Shown here: piece after piece, positions 52,401 to 61,793 of the stretch | How positions within the stretch are numbered: the stretch's first letter is position 1 | Layout: every line of letters starts with the position of its first letter | NCBI RefSeq assembly: GCF_000234665.1 | Contig: NC_018312.1 | Span: 380,516-444,515, forward strand | DNA: 64,000 bases | Direction of reading: 5' to 3' | From: Leishmania mexicana MHOM/GT/2001/U1103 | Taxonomy: Eukaryota; Euglenozoa; Kinetoplastea; Trypanosomatida; Trypanosomatidae | Program-made: the position numbers and the translations under genes | Notes under the pieces: model-generated | What the model was told of the DNA's origin: nothing | Databases searched by the model: none | Seen by the model: only the letters and a program-made list of their open reading frames with translations

Positions 52401-53066
52401 GACCCAGAGCAGCTTCGCGCGGTGGAGGGGTTTGTGGAACAGGAGGGCGAGGACGAACTTGTGCTGCCTCCGATGGTCGAACCGCTGGGGTTCGACCGGC
52501 GCGAGGAGTATGTGGAGGAGGCCGCTATCCCATCCTACCTCCTGCTGCGTCGTGTGGTGGTGGCTGTTCTCTTCCTCGTTGTCGCGTCCTTCATGGTTTG
52601 GATCGTTCCCGTGCTGTGCGGCACTCTCCTCCTGTGCATCACGAGGAACGCGCTACCGGTGCTTGTGGGGGCGGCCTCCTTGAGCTTCCTCTGCTGGAAC
52701 CCAACTTTGTTCGCCCGCTCTGTCATCCTCGGGACAGCCCTCACCATCGCTATTGTGTTCGTTGTGCCGATCGTCGGCATCATCTACATCGGACCGTTTG
52801 CGCAGCTGCTCTGGAGCAGCTACCCCACCCTGGTGGAGGAGACGTTTGAGCGGCAGTACGACGTGCACCAGATGGTAGGACCTTACACGGGCTCCGTCAC
52901 AGGCGGCAACGGCAACGCGGACGGCGACTCCGATGACGACTGGGAAAGCGTCGACTCCCGCGACATGGTTGACGGCGATGCCGAGACCCCACACCAGGAT
53001 GGAGAAGCGGAGCCAAACATCGGGGACGAGCCTCGCGGCGACGTGCAAGCCGTACCGGCTCACTAG
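49413..53066 (+). CDS. Multi-pass RING-CH E3 ubiquitin ligase (MARCH6/Doa10-like)
   Basis: The product is 1217 residues from the first ATG (49413); the longer frame begins with GTG codons and runs through probable leader. An N-terminal RING-CH (C4HC3) finger spans residues 76-124: CWIC (Cys76, Cys79), HRCRCRGSVGYVHQKCIDRW and CRSCG (Cys121, Cys124). It is followed by roughly a dozen or more hydrophobic segments, for example CVLLRFVVLPLLLGLVY, AILFGLVLCTVMNAVAV, WVVGAVLVMLLTAMELTVV and a C-terminal cluster (VVVAVLFLVVASFMVWIV onward). A long acidic Ser/Asp-rich loop lies at about 290-410. This architecture matches ER/nuclear-envelope ligases of ER-associated degradation. The C-terminus is acidic. 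Orthology to Doa10 is inferred from domain layout. Confidence 0.88.
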   Translation: MQELPRRTAKKTRREATVEPLNTASSTATATKDEDGHRSGLAEDDLSGALPQISAAAASSFRGTRRNSTSGSIVECWICFDPTSTPLNPIVTHRCRCRGSVGYVHQKCIDRWVIQQRNRTCRSCGAPYQLVHSAYPPGANLPLRPHERRVFLLKFLIKPLLLESAETLCCVLLRFVVLPLLLGLVYSFHRWPLLWWPMSTFAGSPERNLSYTASTGVPGSQVVLENEDGTYTLTESFLAWADAILFGLVLCTVMNAVAVGWEKWNHYFHAARERLARETARHAEEGELAQPAAMPPVGPLDFHEENDATEGVEERAEATEQGVNNDSPPAAPPHHDAALPDGFIVEGWRPQWGPLPAAEQERPLREDARDARQPGVRAEARAAAGEQHSGSDSDSDNGDSDSGSDTPYRLSFVDGVFDTIDWVKSGAGGGGIKRLLPSSMRQLCYGLALTLLLRTIWGRVVVALAFAGFIVSWRYRHTRNVLTTQKRRLYEVAERVPLLSQEAVKTLFGVYLVDAFFFYGALPELGGMMLHYAVAPYMDVGFDRGFLAFFHGLTVLKVTLYWVVGAVLVMLLTAMELTVVGPLFANGVDLFFVRSFDARWDSVLGYWRCVVTQVFDSDPPRIVRGFLRVAVVELLVLLVFVRVPFWGMLGCRDLLWGDGTVAQTGLPLKMSLSLGVTTGYDISADASLDEWRRTEVLRVLAERVLLPFGAMYAAGVREQLGPMFDSIPLDTIDLLEVTAASSTSVKPATRQLWEQVWGNMSDRSVFLFHLIDPDSAKRVAAESEGFRHTLERVQEPMEWLRVATSEDGVCNTVMVLSSSAEWLGTPERQPPVADLEAIVAPPFRVSEQQSTSTALAHQMVLDAWRNTYQEAMGRIASVLHPEAVPTPPSLYPEHDSVQEEPHTVSAIKCYMAALHLSYPYVSMGRWRALAYEWWSLLLLRNTFANYVVDVLKYVAAISTVFSCFAVYPLQRAQLRILFPVVRWIGQSVVHMEHYLFDPEQLRAVEGFVEQEGEDELVLPPMVEPLGFDRREEYVEEAAIPSYLLLRRVVVAVLFLVVASFMVWIVPVLCGTLLLCITRNALPVLVGAASLSFLCWNPTLFARSVILGTALTIAIVFVVPIVGIIYIGPFAQLLWSSYPTLVEETFERQYDVHQMVGPYTGSVTGGNGNADGDSDDDWESVDSRDMVDGDAETPHQDGEAEPNIGDEPRGDVQAVPAH

Positions 53067-54384
53067 AACTCCCCCCTCTCTCACGTACACAGAGGCATGC
53101 ACCACCATCACACCTCTCTCTATCTGTGTGTGTGCATGCTATCTCTCCGACTTGTAGCATGCATGCATACATGCGGACGCATATGGTCCCCGTCTTCTCT
53201 TCCCCTGCTTCCCGTGTTGGGCACAAACACAAAGGGCAACGAACCAACGAACCACGAAAAAAGAGCAAGGCGAGGGTAATCGAGGAAAGCCGCGCACGTT
53301 GGTGGATGATGATGGTGGGCGTAGTGCGTGCACCTGCGTGGGTTTGTCTCTTGTTTGCGCTACGGGCGTCCGCTTCTTTTGACTGATTTTCCTTCCTCCT
53401 CTCCTGGCGCACCTTTTCTCTGCCCGTTGCTCGTGATCTCGCACTGGCTCACCCTCTGGAGTCTTCCTCTTGTCTCTGACCAACTCGCGGTAGGGGGAGT
53501 GCACGCGTGTCTTGTTGCTCTACTTATCTTCCCCTCCCCCCTCTCCCTCTCCCCACACCCTCTCTTGAGCTCAAGGCGCCTCTTAACCCAGGAAGTTGAT
53601 GGTAACATCCGGCACAAGAGGTGAAGTAATGGTGAGAGAGTCTCGAAAACAAGCTTCTTCGGTAAGACGTATGCGTCGCGCTGGGACAGTGGAGGCACCC
53701 ACACCCACACACACACACACACTTGGACAACAAACATGAGAGCACCCCCACACATTCGCCTCTCTACCTTTTCTCAGACATATATTTATATATATGTAAA
53801 GGGGCAGGATAGCAGAGGAGAAAACGGCAAAAGAAATGATGACACTTGCCCCTCGTGCGTCGTGTTAGCATGCCTTGTGATGGGATGTGCACATGTGCGA
53901 CGCCGATGGCGGGGGCAGAGAGGGCGGATGTCGGCTTTCCATCTCTCTCCCTACCTCGGTGTGTGCGTGCGTGTGTCAGGACTCGGTCAGCTTGTCGCCG
54001 GCAGCCCCCATCGCTTAGGCGCGTGAGCTTGACACTGTCTCCCGCTCTGTATTCCTGTGTTTCTTCCATGTGTTTTCCGCTACTCCTCCTTGCGACCCTT
54101 TCCCCCGCCCCTGCGCTTTTGCATGCTCCCATTCATGGGGCCACCCCTCCGCGCTCAGTCATCACCTCCCTCCCTCCACCCACCCTACTGGCACCTCAAG
54201 ATAGGCGCTATGGTATTATTATCGCTGCTGTGCGTCTTGCTCCTTCCCTATCTTTTTTAGCGTTGTGCTCTCTGAGTGTGCGCTTATCTCGCAGTGGACG
54301 CCTTCTGTGCCCGCACCCTCCCTATCCTCCCTCGGGAGCGACTGGCCGGATTCCGAGCAGCAGCTGATTTGCCTGCTGAGTGCT
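53067..54384 (+). other. Intergenic region RING-CH ligase - giant dsRBD-like gene
   Basis: It has pyrimidine tracts (about 53385-53420, 53530-53570 and 54150-54185), a CA run (about 53701-53720) and TATATTTATATATATG (53780-53795). The next gene's frame is open from a GTG at 54265 but has no ATG until 54385. No separate gene is seen. Confidence 0.6.
54238..54260 (+). promoter_or_regulatory. Splice-acceptor signal of the giant dsRBD-like gene
   Basis: A pyrimidine-rich tract ends in TATCTTTTTTAG with AG at 54259-54260. It implies a 124-nt leader and decides the start: the GTG-initiated extension (from 54265) would be leader, and the first ATG is at 54385. Confidence 0.6.
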
Positions 54385-57300
54385 ATGCCACTTCGCTTGT
54401 GTACATCGGTGAGAGGAAAGCAAGCACATGTCATCGCACCCTGCGCCGCACCTCGCGGGAGCTTTGCGTCGCTGCCGCCGGAAAGCGGTACACCTCCGCT
54501 GCGAAACGGCAGCGTTATGGCGTACAGGTCTGTTGCTTCCTCCTCGCAGCTTCGTGCCTTAGCCCACCAAGCAACGGTGCCACTGTTGCCAAAGGTGGCA
54601 CACACGGTCATGCGCGGGCAGCAGCGCTTTCGGTCGTCCTTTTCATCGAAGCGCTCCCCACATGCCGACGCCGCGCCTGCTGTGCGCGACGAGGAGAGTA
54701 TCGATGATTGGTCCAGTATTGAGGTTGAGGTGTTGATGCCAGAGCCCGAGGTGGCTGCCTCTGGAAACACCGCGACGACATCCACGACCAACGACGCAGC
54801 GGCCTCTGGTCGCTCTTCATTTGCCTCTCCAGCGGACAGTAGCAGAGCGTCCACATCGGTGGTGACGATTGACGCCATCGATTCGTACGCCAAGGCGAAG
54901 GTGGGCAATTTTGTGCGGCGCTGGCTGCAGCCATCGGCGTCTGGTGCCGGTGACGCTGCTCCCTCATCTTCTGCTGTGGGCTTGGAAGTGCGGCAGGTGC
55001 AAGGATGCGGCGAGGCGATGCAGTATCACGCTCGCTGGCGGCTGCCACTGCCGGTGGAGTTCGGGGAGCGCTACGGAGAGGGTTTTGCACCGACGCCCAA
55101 GGAGGCCGAGGCAGTGGCTGCCATGCATGCCGAGCGTGTCATCGACGCTCTGGGCTTTCAGCTGTTTCAACTTTCATCAAAGCAGCGCAAGCACGCGGAG
55201 GCGGCGAGGGCAGCAGGGCGGTGGGCTCCGATGCCCACGGCCACCACCGCGTCGTCGAGTGGTGCGGCCATCACGACTGCGGAGGTGGTGCCGTCACCTG
55301 ACACACCGTCGCCGCCGCCGCTGCAGCTGCTGGGATTGTCCGCTCAACAGCGTCAGGAGAAGGAGCTACAAATCGACCGTGTCCAATTCGCCCCGGTGCA
55401 GCGCGGCGGCTTCACCCCTCTCGCCTTCGCATTAGCATCTCCCCACTACTTTGACTCAGGCAGCCACAGCCGCATCGAGCGCTTCTTTCGGGTTCATCGC
55501 ACTTCATTCAAGGCAAATCTGCACCTCGTATTGCTGAAGAGTGGCGACTACGGCACCACCAAGGGCGATGGTGTCGGCGAAGGTGTGGACATGCGCCAGC
55601 ACGCGAGCACGCCGGGAGGCCTCTTCCTTGCTCAGCTCATCCTTCCCTTGCCTGCACGTTTTGGCAAGCGCATCGCGATGGGAAAGGCACCTACTCGCAA
55701 AGAGGCAGTGTTACTCGCCTGCATGCACGCGGAGCTCATCATCGACGCCGTAGGCTTCGCCCTTTACCCTGAAAACCGCGAGAAACAGGCCGCCCACGCT
55801 GTGGAGTGCGCGAAGATGCATCGCTGGTGCGCGCAACCGGGAGACTGTGCATACAGGTATACCGCCCCCTCCCCGCCACCAATGGAGCTTGTGGAGGAGC
55901 TTCATCCGTCAATGGTTGCGGCAGCAACAGTGGTGACCTCCGAGCCTGATAGCGCCGTTGCCGGGGCCCTACTCCACACGAGCGCGGCACACAAAACGGC
56001 CTACGCTCGCAGAGACGGGGGGAGCTCTGGCGCCTCTCCTTCACCGAGGATGCTTGCAGACGCTCAGGCCGGCAGCGCGCCGTCCTCTGTGGAGTCGATT
56101 TTGCTACAGCATCAGCAAGCCGTGATGGCGGTGCGCTACTTCGTAGACGAGCCGTCGCTGCGCGACTTTGAGCCAGCGCGGCTACTGCTGGAGCGCTATG
56201 TGAAGCAGTTCGTCTCGCGGTCCGCCGTGCACGCCGAGACCACCACCTTCCCATCAGCCGCCTCCCCAACCGATTCTTCTTTGACGGAGCTCATGCTTGT
56301 GGAAGAGCTGGGTCAGCGTGACCGACGTGTCTTTCGGGCCACCATCACGGTGCCGCTGTCCAATCCGAGAAGCGAACAAGCAGCCCCAACGGCAGCAACA
56401 GCCGCAGCAGCATTGGTCGCACCAGCAGTAGAGACGGCTGCGGTGCAGAATGTCGATGCCAGTTCGCCGCTTCCGTACACGCAGTCGTTTGTTGCAATTG
56501 GTGTGTCCTACACGAATCACCTTGCTGAGTTGGCTGCTGCCATGCACGCACTGCGCACATTGGGGGCACTGAATCGCCTCTGCCTGGTGCGCGTCAACGC
56601 TGCCGTAGAGCAGGCGCTGGAGTCGTTCGCAATGCGGGCACAGATCCCTCTCCACGACGCGGCACAGCCCATGCTGTACCCGTGGCAGCTCCCGCCAGAG
56701 TCCCTGCCAGCACCGGTGAGGGTCATGGAGGGCTTTGTGGGCCGTATCGCAGCTTCAGGGCTGAATCTCAGAGATCGTAATTACTTGCCCAAGGGCATGG
56801 GTTCGGAGCAGGTGAGAGACCGCTTTGCAGCTCGCGTTCCGTTGCTGTCAGAAGAAGCGGGAACGGCCGTGAACACGCTGAACCGCGAAGATGACCTTTT
56901 GCGGGAGCTACGCGCACGTCAAGAGCGACTGCCTCGCATGCACTGGGACACGTCACCAGACGCTGATGACCGCATTATCGTGTCGCCCGACCTCGATGCC
57001 ACGATGAGCCGTATGTACAATCACACGCTCTCGTCCGTGCGCCAGCCTGACGTGAGGGCAACGATTCGCTTACGCGACTACCTGGAGCGCTATGGCACGT
57101 CGCCTGAAATGGCGGTGTCTGTTGTGCGCGTGTACGGCAATCAGGAACGCTCAGAGGAGCGCGAACTGTATGTAGCGACGGTGGTGCTGCCCGTCACGCT
57201 GCGCCACCAGCCCAAAGCAAAGCAGTGGCCGCCTTTGGCCGCCAAAAGTCAGACGAGCGCGCTGTCGTCAAGCACTCCACCGTCGTCAGAGTCTCATCAG

Positions 57301-60300
57301 GCAAGGCAATGGCGGCTGCCAGAGTACGTAGCGCAAGGTGAAGGCCCCACCCGCGACGATGCAGTTCTACTGTGCGCAGCGCACGCGGAGGCCCTGCTTG
57401 ATGCAGCAGGGCAGCCGTTCTACGACCATGCGCTCCTGCAGCGAAAGCACGCCGACACGGCGCGAGCGCTCGGGCGCTGGGCACCGTTGGTGCGCGGTGC
57501 AGCCTTGCCGCCAGAGTCACTCCGTCGCACGCCGCCGCCGCTGCGCAAGGTTACGCGCGAAAGTGCAGTGTGGGCTCGCGTGCAGGAACAGCGACGCGCC
57601 TCAGCATGTGAGGGCGCGGCGAGCGAGCCCGCTGGGCATGCAACTGGCGTGCTGTCGCCGGCCTCGTCTACTCGCAGTCGAGACGCGGGAGCGGGGGCGC
57701 CTGCCAGCGCTGCTCTTGCGGACGATGAAGCGCTGTGTGATATTGCCGGTCTCCAATTCGTCTACCACACAGACATTGCCCAAAGTGCGCTTCGCCAGGT
57801 GGCGGAGTATTTTTCGAAGAACGGTTCCGACATTTATCGGATGGTGCGTCAGTACGTGGTGCGGCATCCGGAACTAGGTGTGATACATCGGGCCATTGTG
57901 GAGATGCCGTTGCCAGCGTCATACGGTAAGCGGTACGCCGTTGGCTGTGCTTCTACGAAACGTCATGCGCTTTTTCTCTGCTGCACCCACGCCTTGCTCA
58001 TTCTGGACGCCTTGCACCTTCCCGTATTCACAGAGTATGGCCGACAGCGAAGGTACGCACGGGCGGCGGCTGTGAAGGGCCGCGACGCACCGCTTTCCGG
58101 CAAAGTCTGCGGAAAGTGTGACACGCCGTCTCCGCCAGGGCTCTACTATCTCACCACGTGCGCCGCTGCCAGAGAAAAGCCTGCAGACATACCAAAGCTG
58201 CCCTCCCTCAGAGACCGCAAGAGCCTAGCCTTGTGGGCCACCTTTGTGAATCACAGTGCGTCGTATGTGACGCGCAGGCGTGAGACGCGGGTGACAGAGG
58301 CAGTCAGTTCAGCAGGAGGCCCAAGGGTGCCTCGCTCAGGCGTCGTTGCCGAGGACGCGACGTCGGATATAGCCGCTAGCACGCCGGGCGACAAGTTTGC
58401 GCGGCGCCAGCTAGTAGACTTGTGCCGCATTGCTGGACTGCCTGACCCCACAGACGACGTGCCGTCGAAGTCTGTGGCCCTCTCTTCAAACGAACGGCGC
58501 TTCTTTACTTCCAAGGAGCTTGCCGGGACACCGTACACGATGCGCGGTGTCAGCGACGCGTCTCCGGCCGAGAGTCGCCACCGCGCCTTTGGGCAGGGTA
58601 TTCACCTTCTCCTCCTTGTCGTGCGTCCCAACAGCGTCAGTGCGCCGACGCCGCGTCGCAGCTGGTGGGACGGGCAGCAGCGTACCTTGTGCATCCACGA
58701 TTACGTGAGGAATCAGGTGACGCCGCACGGCTGTGTGTGGGTGCTTCGGATGTGGGCCGCCATGCATTACCCGCCCCTGTATGTTCGCATGATGATGCGA
58801 AAGGTGGAGTTGCCGACGGAGGAGCGGGACAAAGCGGTTGCGTGTGCAGGCGACTCAGATAGAGTGACGAGCCCACAGCAGACGCCGAGTCTGTCGGCGC
58901 ACGGCACGCCTAGCCCCCCTGCCGACTATCAGGGTGTAGCGTCTATTATCGAGTCCCGTGACGGCGTTGAGAAAGTGCTGTATCATGCTGCCTGTGAAAC
59001 TTCCGGTCCCGCCGCCACCACTGCTGCTGATTCTGTCCACAGAGCGCTTCGACAGCTGCTCAGCGACGTCCAGCGCACGCCGACGATGCAGACACTCTGC
59101 CGCTTTCTGTCACAACAGCCGCAGCTGCACATCCCGTCTATTCGCGTTCTGGTCGATCCCGAGGATGTCGTGCATCGATTGCATGCGCTCGTGTGCAGCT
59201 CTCACAGCAGCGAGCGCATCGTGTGGTCTGCTGAGCCGCTGCAGGTAGGGCATCTGGCGGTTCTGTTGCCGCTCCTCAAGCGTGATAAGCGACCGACCGC
59301 TTCGTTTTACGCAACATGGCCTGTAGAGCTGCTACTGAAGTGGGTTGGTGCCGTCAGCAGTGCCCAAGAATGGGCTGCATCGAAGAATGGTGAGGCGGAC
59401 TGCGGTCTGGCTCAGCACGGATGCCTTCCCTCGACACTTGAGTCCACCTTTGTGAGATACGGTCTCGCCCGCGCCGCGCCGTCCGCGAGGTCGGCGTTTC
59501 CGACGCGCACTACAAGCTTGCGCCTTCCTTCTCCGATGGTGCCCACGCCGCTCGCCGGCGCACTGGCGCTCCTGTGCGGGTGTCTTCCTCCGCTCCCTGA
59601 TGTGTTGATCGGCGAGGAGGACGGAAAGAGCACTGCGGCAGTGCAGGTGACTGTAAACACGCCGAGGTTGGCAGAGCGGGACCGTGAGCTGCCGCTGCAG
59701 CTGGCTCACATGATCCTTATGGGGCTGCTGTTAGGATGTGCCCCGTGGGCGGTGCGCGCGGCGGCGATTGTGGCATGTGCGGAGCACACATTGGAGTGGT
59801 ATGACAAGCAGCAACGACTGTCTGCCGCTGCCGGTGGCAACGACGCAACTGCAGAGACGCCGCCGCTGCCAGCCCCGCGCTTGGCGCCGTACGTCAGCGT
59901 GGACGTGACAGAGGCGGTGTTGGCTTCGCTGGACGCGACAGCTCCCCCTTTGCCTGAGACGGTCCTCCGCTACGCGTCGGAGGTGGAGCGGCGGCTGGAA
60001 GCCCTCTGGATGGAGGTCTCCGCCTCGGCAGCTGCGGGGAAGGCGCCCCTTCTGCAGTGGCTGCCGCCGCCGGAGGGGTGGGGCGCGTGTTTAGGCAGAG
60101 CAGACGCGAGTAAGCGATCCTCTTCACCAGCAACTGGTGTCCTCACACTGACCGAGCGCCGCATTTTGCGCCCACTGCTGCAGTGCGCCGTTGCCACGTC
60201 AGCCGCCCCTCACGCGGTGTGGGTGCGTGCCACCCACATGGAGAGGGGAGGCGGCGCAGACGAGGTTGTCGGCAACGGTGCCGGCTGGTCTTTGGACGAG

Positions 60301-61020
60301 ACGGATGCAGGGGAGCAGCGTCTCGTCTTCCAGCACAGACATGCTGCGCACTACGCTGCTGTGCGCGTAAGCCATCGCGACCTCACACAGGTCGAAACCC
60401 TCGAGTCGGCCAATGACATCTCTGCGATGGCGACATGCTTTACAGCCTTTGGGTGTGCTGTGTACCCCACCGAGCCGCTGGTGGGCTTGACACTGGAGCA
60501 GGAACAGGCATCTGCGTTGTTTCGTCCTTTGCGCGCCGAAGACGACCTCGAGGACGAGGCACAGGCGAACGGTGACGACGAGGGAGGCGAGGAGGAGGAC
60601 GAGAAGCTGGAGGGCCTCGACGAAGACGATGTTGACGTTGGCCAGTTTTCGCGTGTCTTCGGGACGTGCGTCTCGCCTCTCGGCGCAGCGCTGGTTGCGG
60701 CAGCACCGACAAGGTCTGCATCGCTGCAGTCGCACCGCTCCGTACACGCTGTGCCCGATGACGTGGCTGCTGGCGGTACACTTCGTGCGGTTGGCGAAAA
60801 CTTGCCCGTGCTGATGACTGCGTTTCAAGAAACGGTGCCGCTGCTCGTGCACCGTCGTAACTCTGTGCCGCTGCTGTCAAGCCTTTCTGCGCACCTGCGT
60901 TCACGCGTTGAGGCAACGACACCGTTCTCACCGGAGGAACGGCGTGCCATCTCACAGCTCTTCACCATGACTGTGCGCAGTGCGGCGGATGAAGAGAGCT
61001 GCGGTGATGAGACGGCGTAG
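54385..61020 (+). CDS. 2211-residue protein with repeated dsRNA-binding-like modules and HA2-like C-terminal region
   Basis: The start is the first ATG after a strong splice acceptor. The N-terminus (MPLRLCTSVRGKQAHVIAPC) is basic with no acidic residues, suggesting mitochondrial import. At least five diverged copies of one module occur at about residues 165-285, 360-482, 597-735, 892-1037 and 1117-1234. Each has a strand like WRLPLPVEFGERYGEGFAPT followed by a helix such as KEAEAVAAMHAERVIDALGF and a tail like KHAEAARAAGRWAP. The pattern resembles the dsRBD-like repeats of kinetoplastid RNA helicases (REH2 type). Around 1716-1802, PLAGALALLCGCLPPLP and LAHMILMGLLLGCAPWAV resemble the HA2/winged-helix region of DExH helicases. 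I see neither a P-loop GKT nor a DExH box, so helicase activity is probably lost. An Asp/Glu stretch lies near 2052-2085. A role in mitochondrial RNA processing or ribosome assembly is inferred. Confidence 0.75.
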   Translation: MPLRLCTSVRGKQAHVIAPCAAPRGSFASLPPESGTPPLRNGSVMAYRSVASSSQLRALAHQATVPLLPKVAHTVMRGQQRFRSSFSSKRSPHADAAPAVRDEESIDDWSSIEVEVLMPEPEVAASGNTATTSTTNDAAASGRSSFASPADSSRASTSVVTIDAIDSYAKAKVGNFVRRWLQPSASGAGDAAPSSSAVGLEVRQVQGCGEAMQYHARWRLPLPVEFGERYGEGFAPTPKEAEAVAAMHAERVIDALGFQLFQLSSKQRKHAEAARAAGRWAPMPTATTASSSGAAITTAEVVPSPDTPSPPPLQLLGLSAQQRQEKELQIDRVQFAPVQRGGFTPLAFALASPHYFDSGSHSRIERFFRVHRTSFKANLHLVLLKSGDYGTTKGDGVGEGVDMRQHASTPGGLFLAQLILPLPARFGKRIAMGKAPTRKEAVLLACMHAELIIDAVGFALYPENREKQAAHAVECAKMHRWCAQPGDCAYRYTAPSPPPMELVEELHPSMVAAATVVTSEPDSAVAGALLHTSAAHKTAYARRDGGSSGASPSPRMLADAQAGSAPSSVESILLQHQQAVMAVRYFVDEPSLRDFEPARLLLERYVKQFVSRSAVHAETTTFPSAASPTDSSLTELMLVEELGQRDRRVFRATITVPLSNPRSEQAAPTAATAAAALVAPAVETAAVQNVDASSPLPYTQSFVAIGVSYTNHLAELAAAMHALRTLGALNRLCLVRVNAAVEQALESFAMRAQIPLHDAAQPMLYPWQLPPESLPAPVRVMEGFVGRIAASGLNLRDRNYLPKGMGSEQVRDRFAARVPLLSEEAGTAVNTLNREDDLLRELRARQERLPRMHWDTSPDADDRIIVSPDLDATMSRMYNHTLSSVRQPDVRATIRLRDYLERYGTSPEMAVSVVRVYGNQERSEERELYVATVVLPVTLRHQPKAKQWPPLAAKSQTSALSSSTPPSSESHQARQWRLPEYVAQGEGPTRDDAVLLCAAHAEALLDAAGQPFYDHALLQRKHADTARALGRWAPLVRGAALPPESLRRTPPPLRKVTRESAVWARVQEQRRASACEGAASEPAGHATGVLSPASSTRSRDAGAGAPASAALADDEALCDIAGLQFVYHTDIAQSALRQVAEYFSKNGSDIYRMVRQYVVRHPELGVIHRAIVEMPLPASYGKRYAVGCASTKRHALFLCCTHALLILDALHLPVFTEYGRQRRYARAAAVKGRDAPLSGKVCGKCDTPSPPGLYYLTTCAAAREKPADIPKLPSLRDRKSLALWATFVNHSASYVTRRRETRVTEAVSSAGGPRVPRSGVVAEDATSDIAASTPGDKFARRQLVDLCRIAGLPDPTDDVPSKSVALSSNERRFFTSKELAGTPYTMRGVSDASPAESRHRAFGQGIHLLLLVVRPNSVSAPTPRRSWWDGQQRTLCIHDYVRNQVTPHGCVWVLRMWAAMHYPPLYVRMMMRKVELPTEERDKAVACAGDSDRVTSPQQTPSLSAHGTPSPPADYQGVASIIESRDGVEKVLYHAACETSGPAATTAADSVHRALRQLLSDVQRTPTMQTLCRFLSQQPQLHIPSIRVLVDPEDVVHRLHALVCSSHSSERIVWSAEPLQVGHLAVLLPLLKRDKRPTASFYATWPVELLLKWVGAVSSAQEWAASKNGEADCGLAQHGCLPSTLESTFVRYGLARAAPSARSAFPTRTTSLRLPSPMVPTPLAGALALLCGCLPPLPDVLIGEEDGKSTAAVQVTVNTPRLAERDRELPLQLAHMILMGLLLGCAPWAVRAAAIVACAEHTLEWYDKQQRLSAAAGGNDATAETPPLPAPRLAPYVSVDVTEAVLASLDATAPPLPETVLRYASEVERRLEALWMEVSASAAAGKAPLLQWLPPPEGWGACLGRADASKRSSSPATGVLTLTERRILRPLLQCAVATSAAPHAVWVRATHMERGGGADEVVGNGAGWSLDETDAGEQRLVFQHRHAAHYAAVRVSHRDLTQVETLESANDISAMATCFTAFGCAVYPTEPLVGLTLEQEQASALFRPLRAEDDLEDEAQANGDDEGGEEEDEKLEGLDEDDVDVGQFSRVFGTCVSPLGAALVAAAPTRSASLQSHRSVHAVPDDVAAGGTLRAVGENLPVLMTAFQETVPLLVHRRNSVPLLSSLSAHLRSRVEATTPFSPEERRAISQLFTMTVRSAADEESCGDETA

Positions 61021-61793
61021 TGTCACTGAGGGATGGGGTGGTTCGCTGAGGGACACGTTCAAGGGGAACAATGAAGAGTACCCCTGTCGTTGTCTCCCTC
61101 CTTCGCCGTGTAATACTAATCTTGATGCTCCTTCTCTTCAGCAGCAGACATGCAGGCATGCGCGCGCGTCGCCCCCCATCCTCTGTCTCTGTCTTCACAC
61201 ACACACACACACACACAACGTTCATGAAAAGGGAAGAAACAGCGATACTCAATGCATGAACCACGTAAGGGAAAGATGACAGCAACGGGGAAGTCATTTC
61301 GCAAAAACCAACACGCTGGACACATGTGCGCGTGCGTGCGTGCACAACGCGTTCGTCTCTTCCGTGCGTTTGACTGCATCCCCCTTCCCCGCTGCAGTCA
61401 TGGCTTGGATGACTCAAGACTTCTCGCAAAGCCCCCCCCCCCAACCTTCGCTGCCTGACCCGACTGTTTCGTTTTCTCTCGTCTAATTGCCGTCAGCAGT
61501 GGGCACTGAGCCTCTTGAACTACCCGACGTGCCCGTGGGGCGAGTGGTGCGAGGGCCCCAGTCATGCGTACCTACGTGCACAAGTCAACGAGGGGAATAT
61601 CATGACAGGACATACACGCACACACACCCACACACGAGCGCTGAACCCTCTTCCTACCCTCTCTTGCCTCCCTTCGACCTGCGTGCCTTTCTTTCTAAAG
61701 CCGGTTGTGAAACTGGCGGACCACCTCTTCGCTCTCCCTACTTGTCTCAGCATCCAAGAAGCCTTCTCTTAGGCGGCAGAACCCCTCTATATC
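61021..61793 (+). other. Intergenic region after the giant gene
   Basis: It contains a CA run (about 61196-61218), an AATAC-rich patch, a C run (61430-61442), another CA stretch (about 61617-61633) and pyrimidine-rich sequence (about 61650-61760) before the pseudogene. No gene. Confidence 0.6.

Noticed and set aside
54265..54384. N-terminal extension of the giant dsRBD-like protein from position 54265
   Set aside because: The codon there is GTG, there is no ATG until 54385, and a strong splice-acceptor AG at 54260 makes this stretch a 5' leader.
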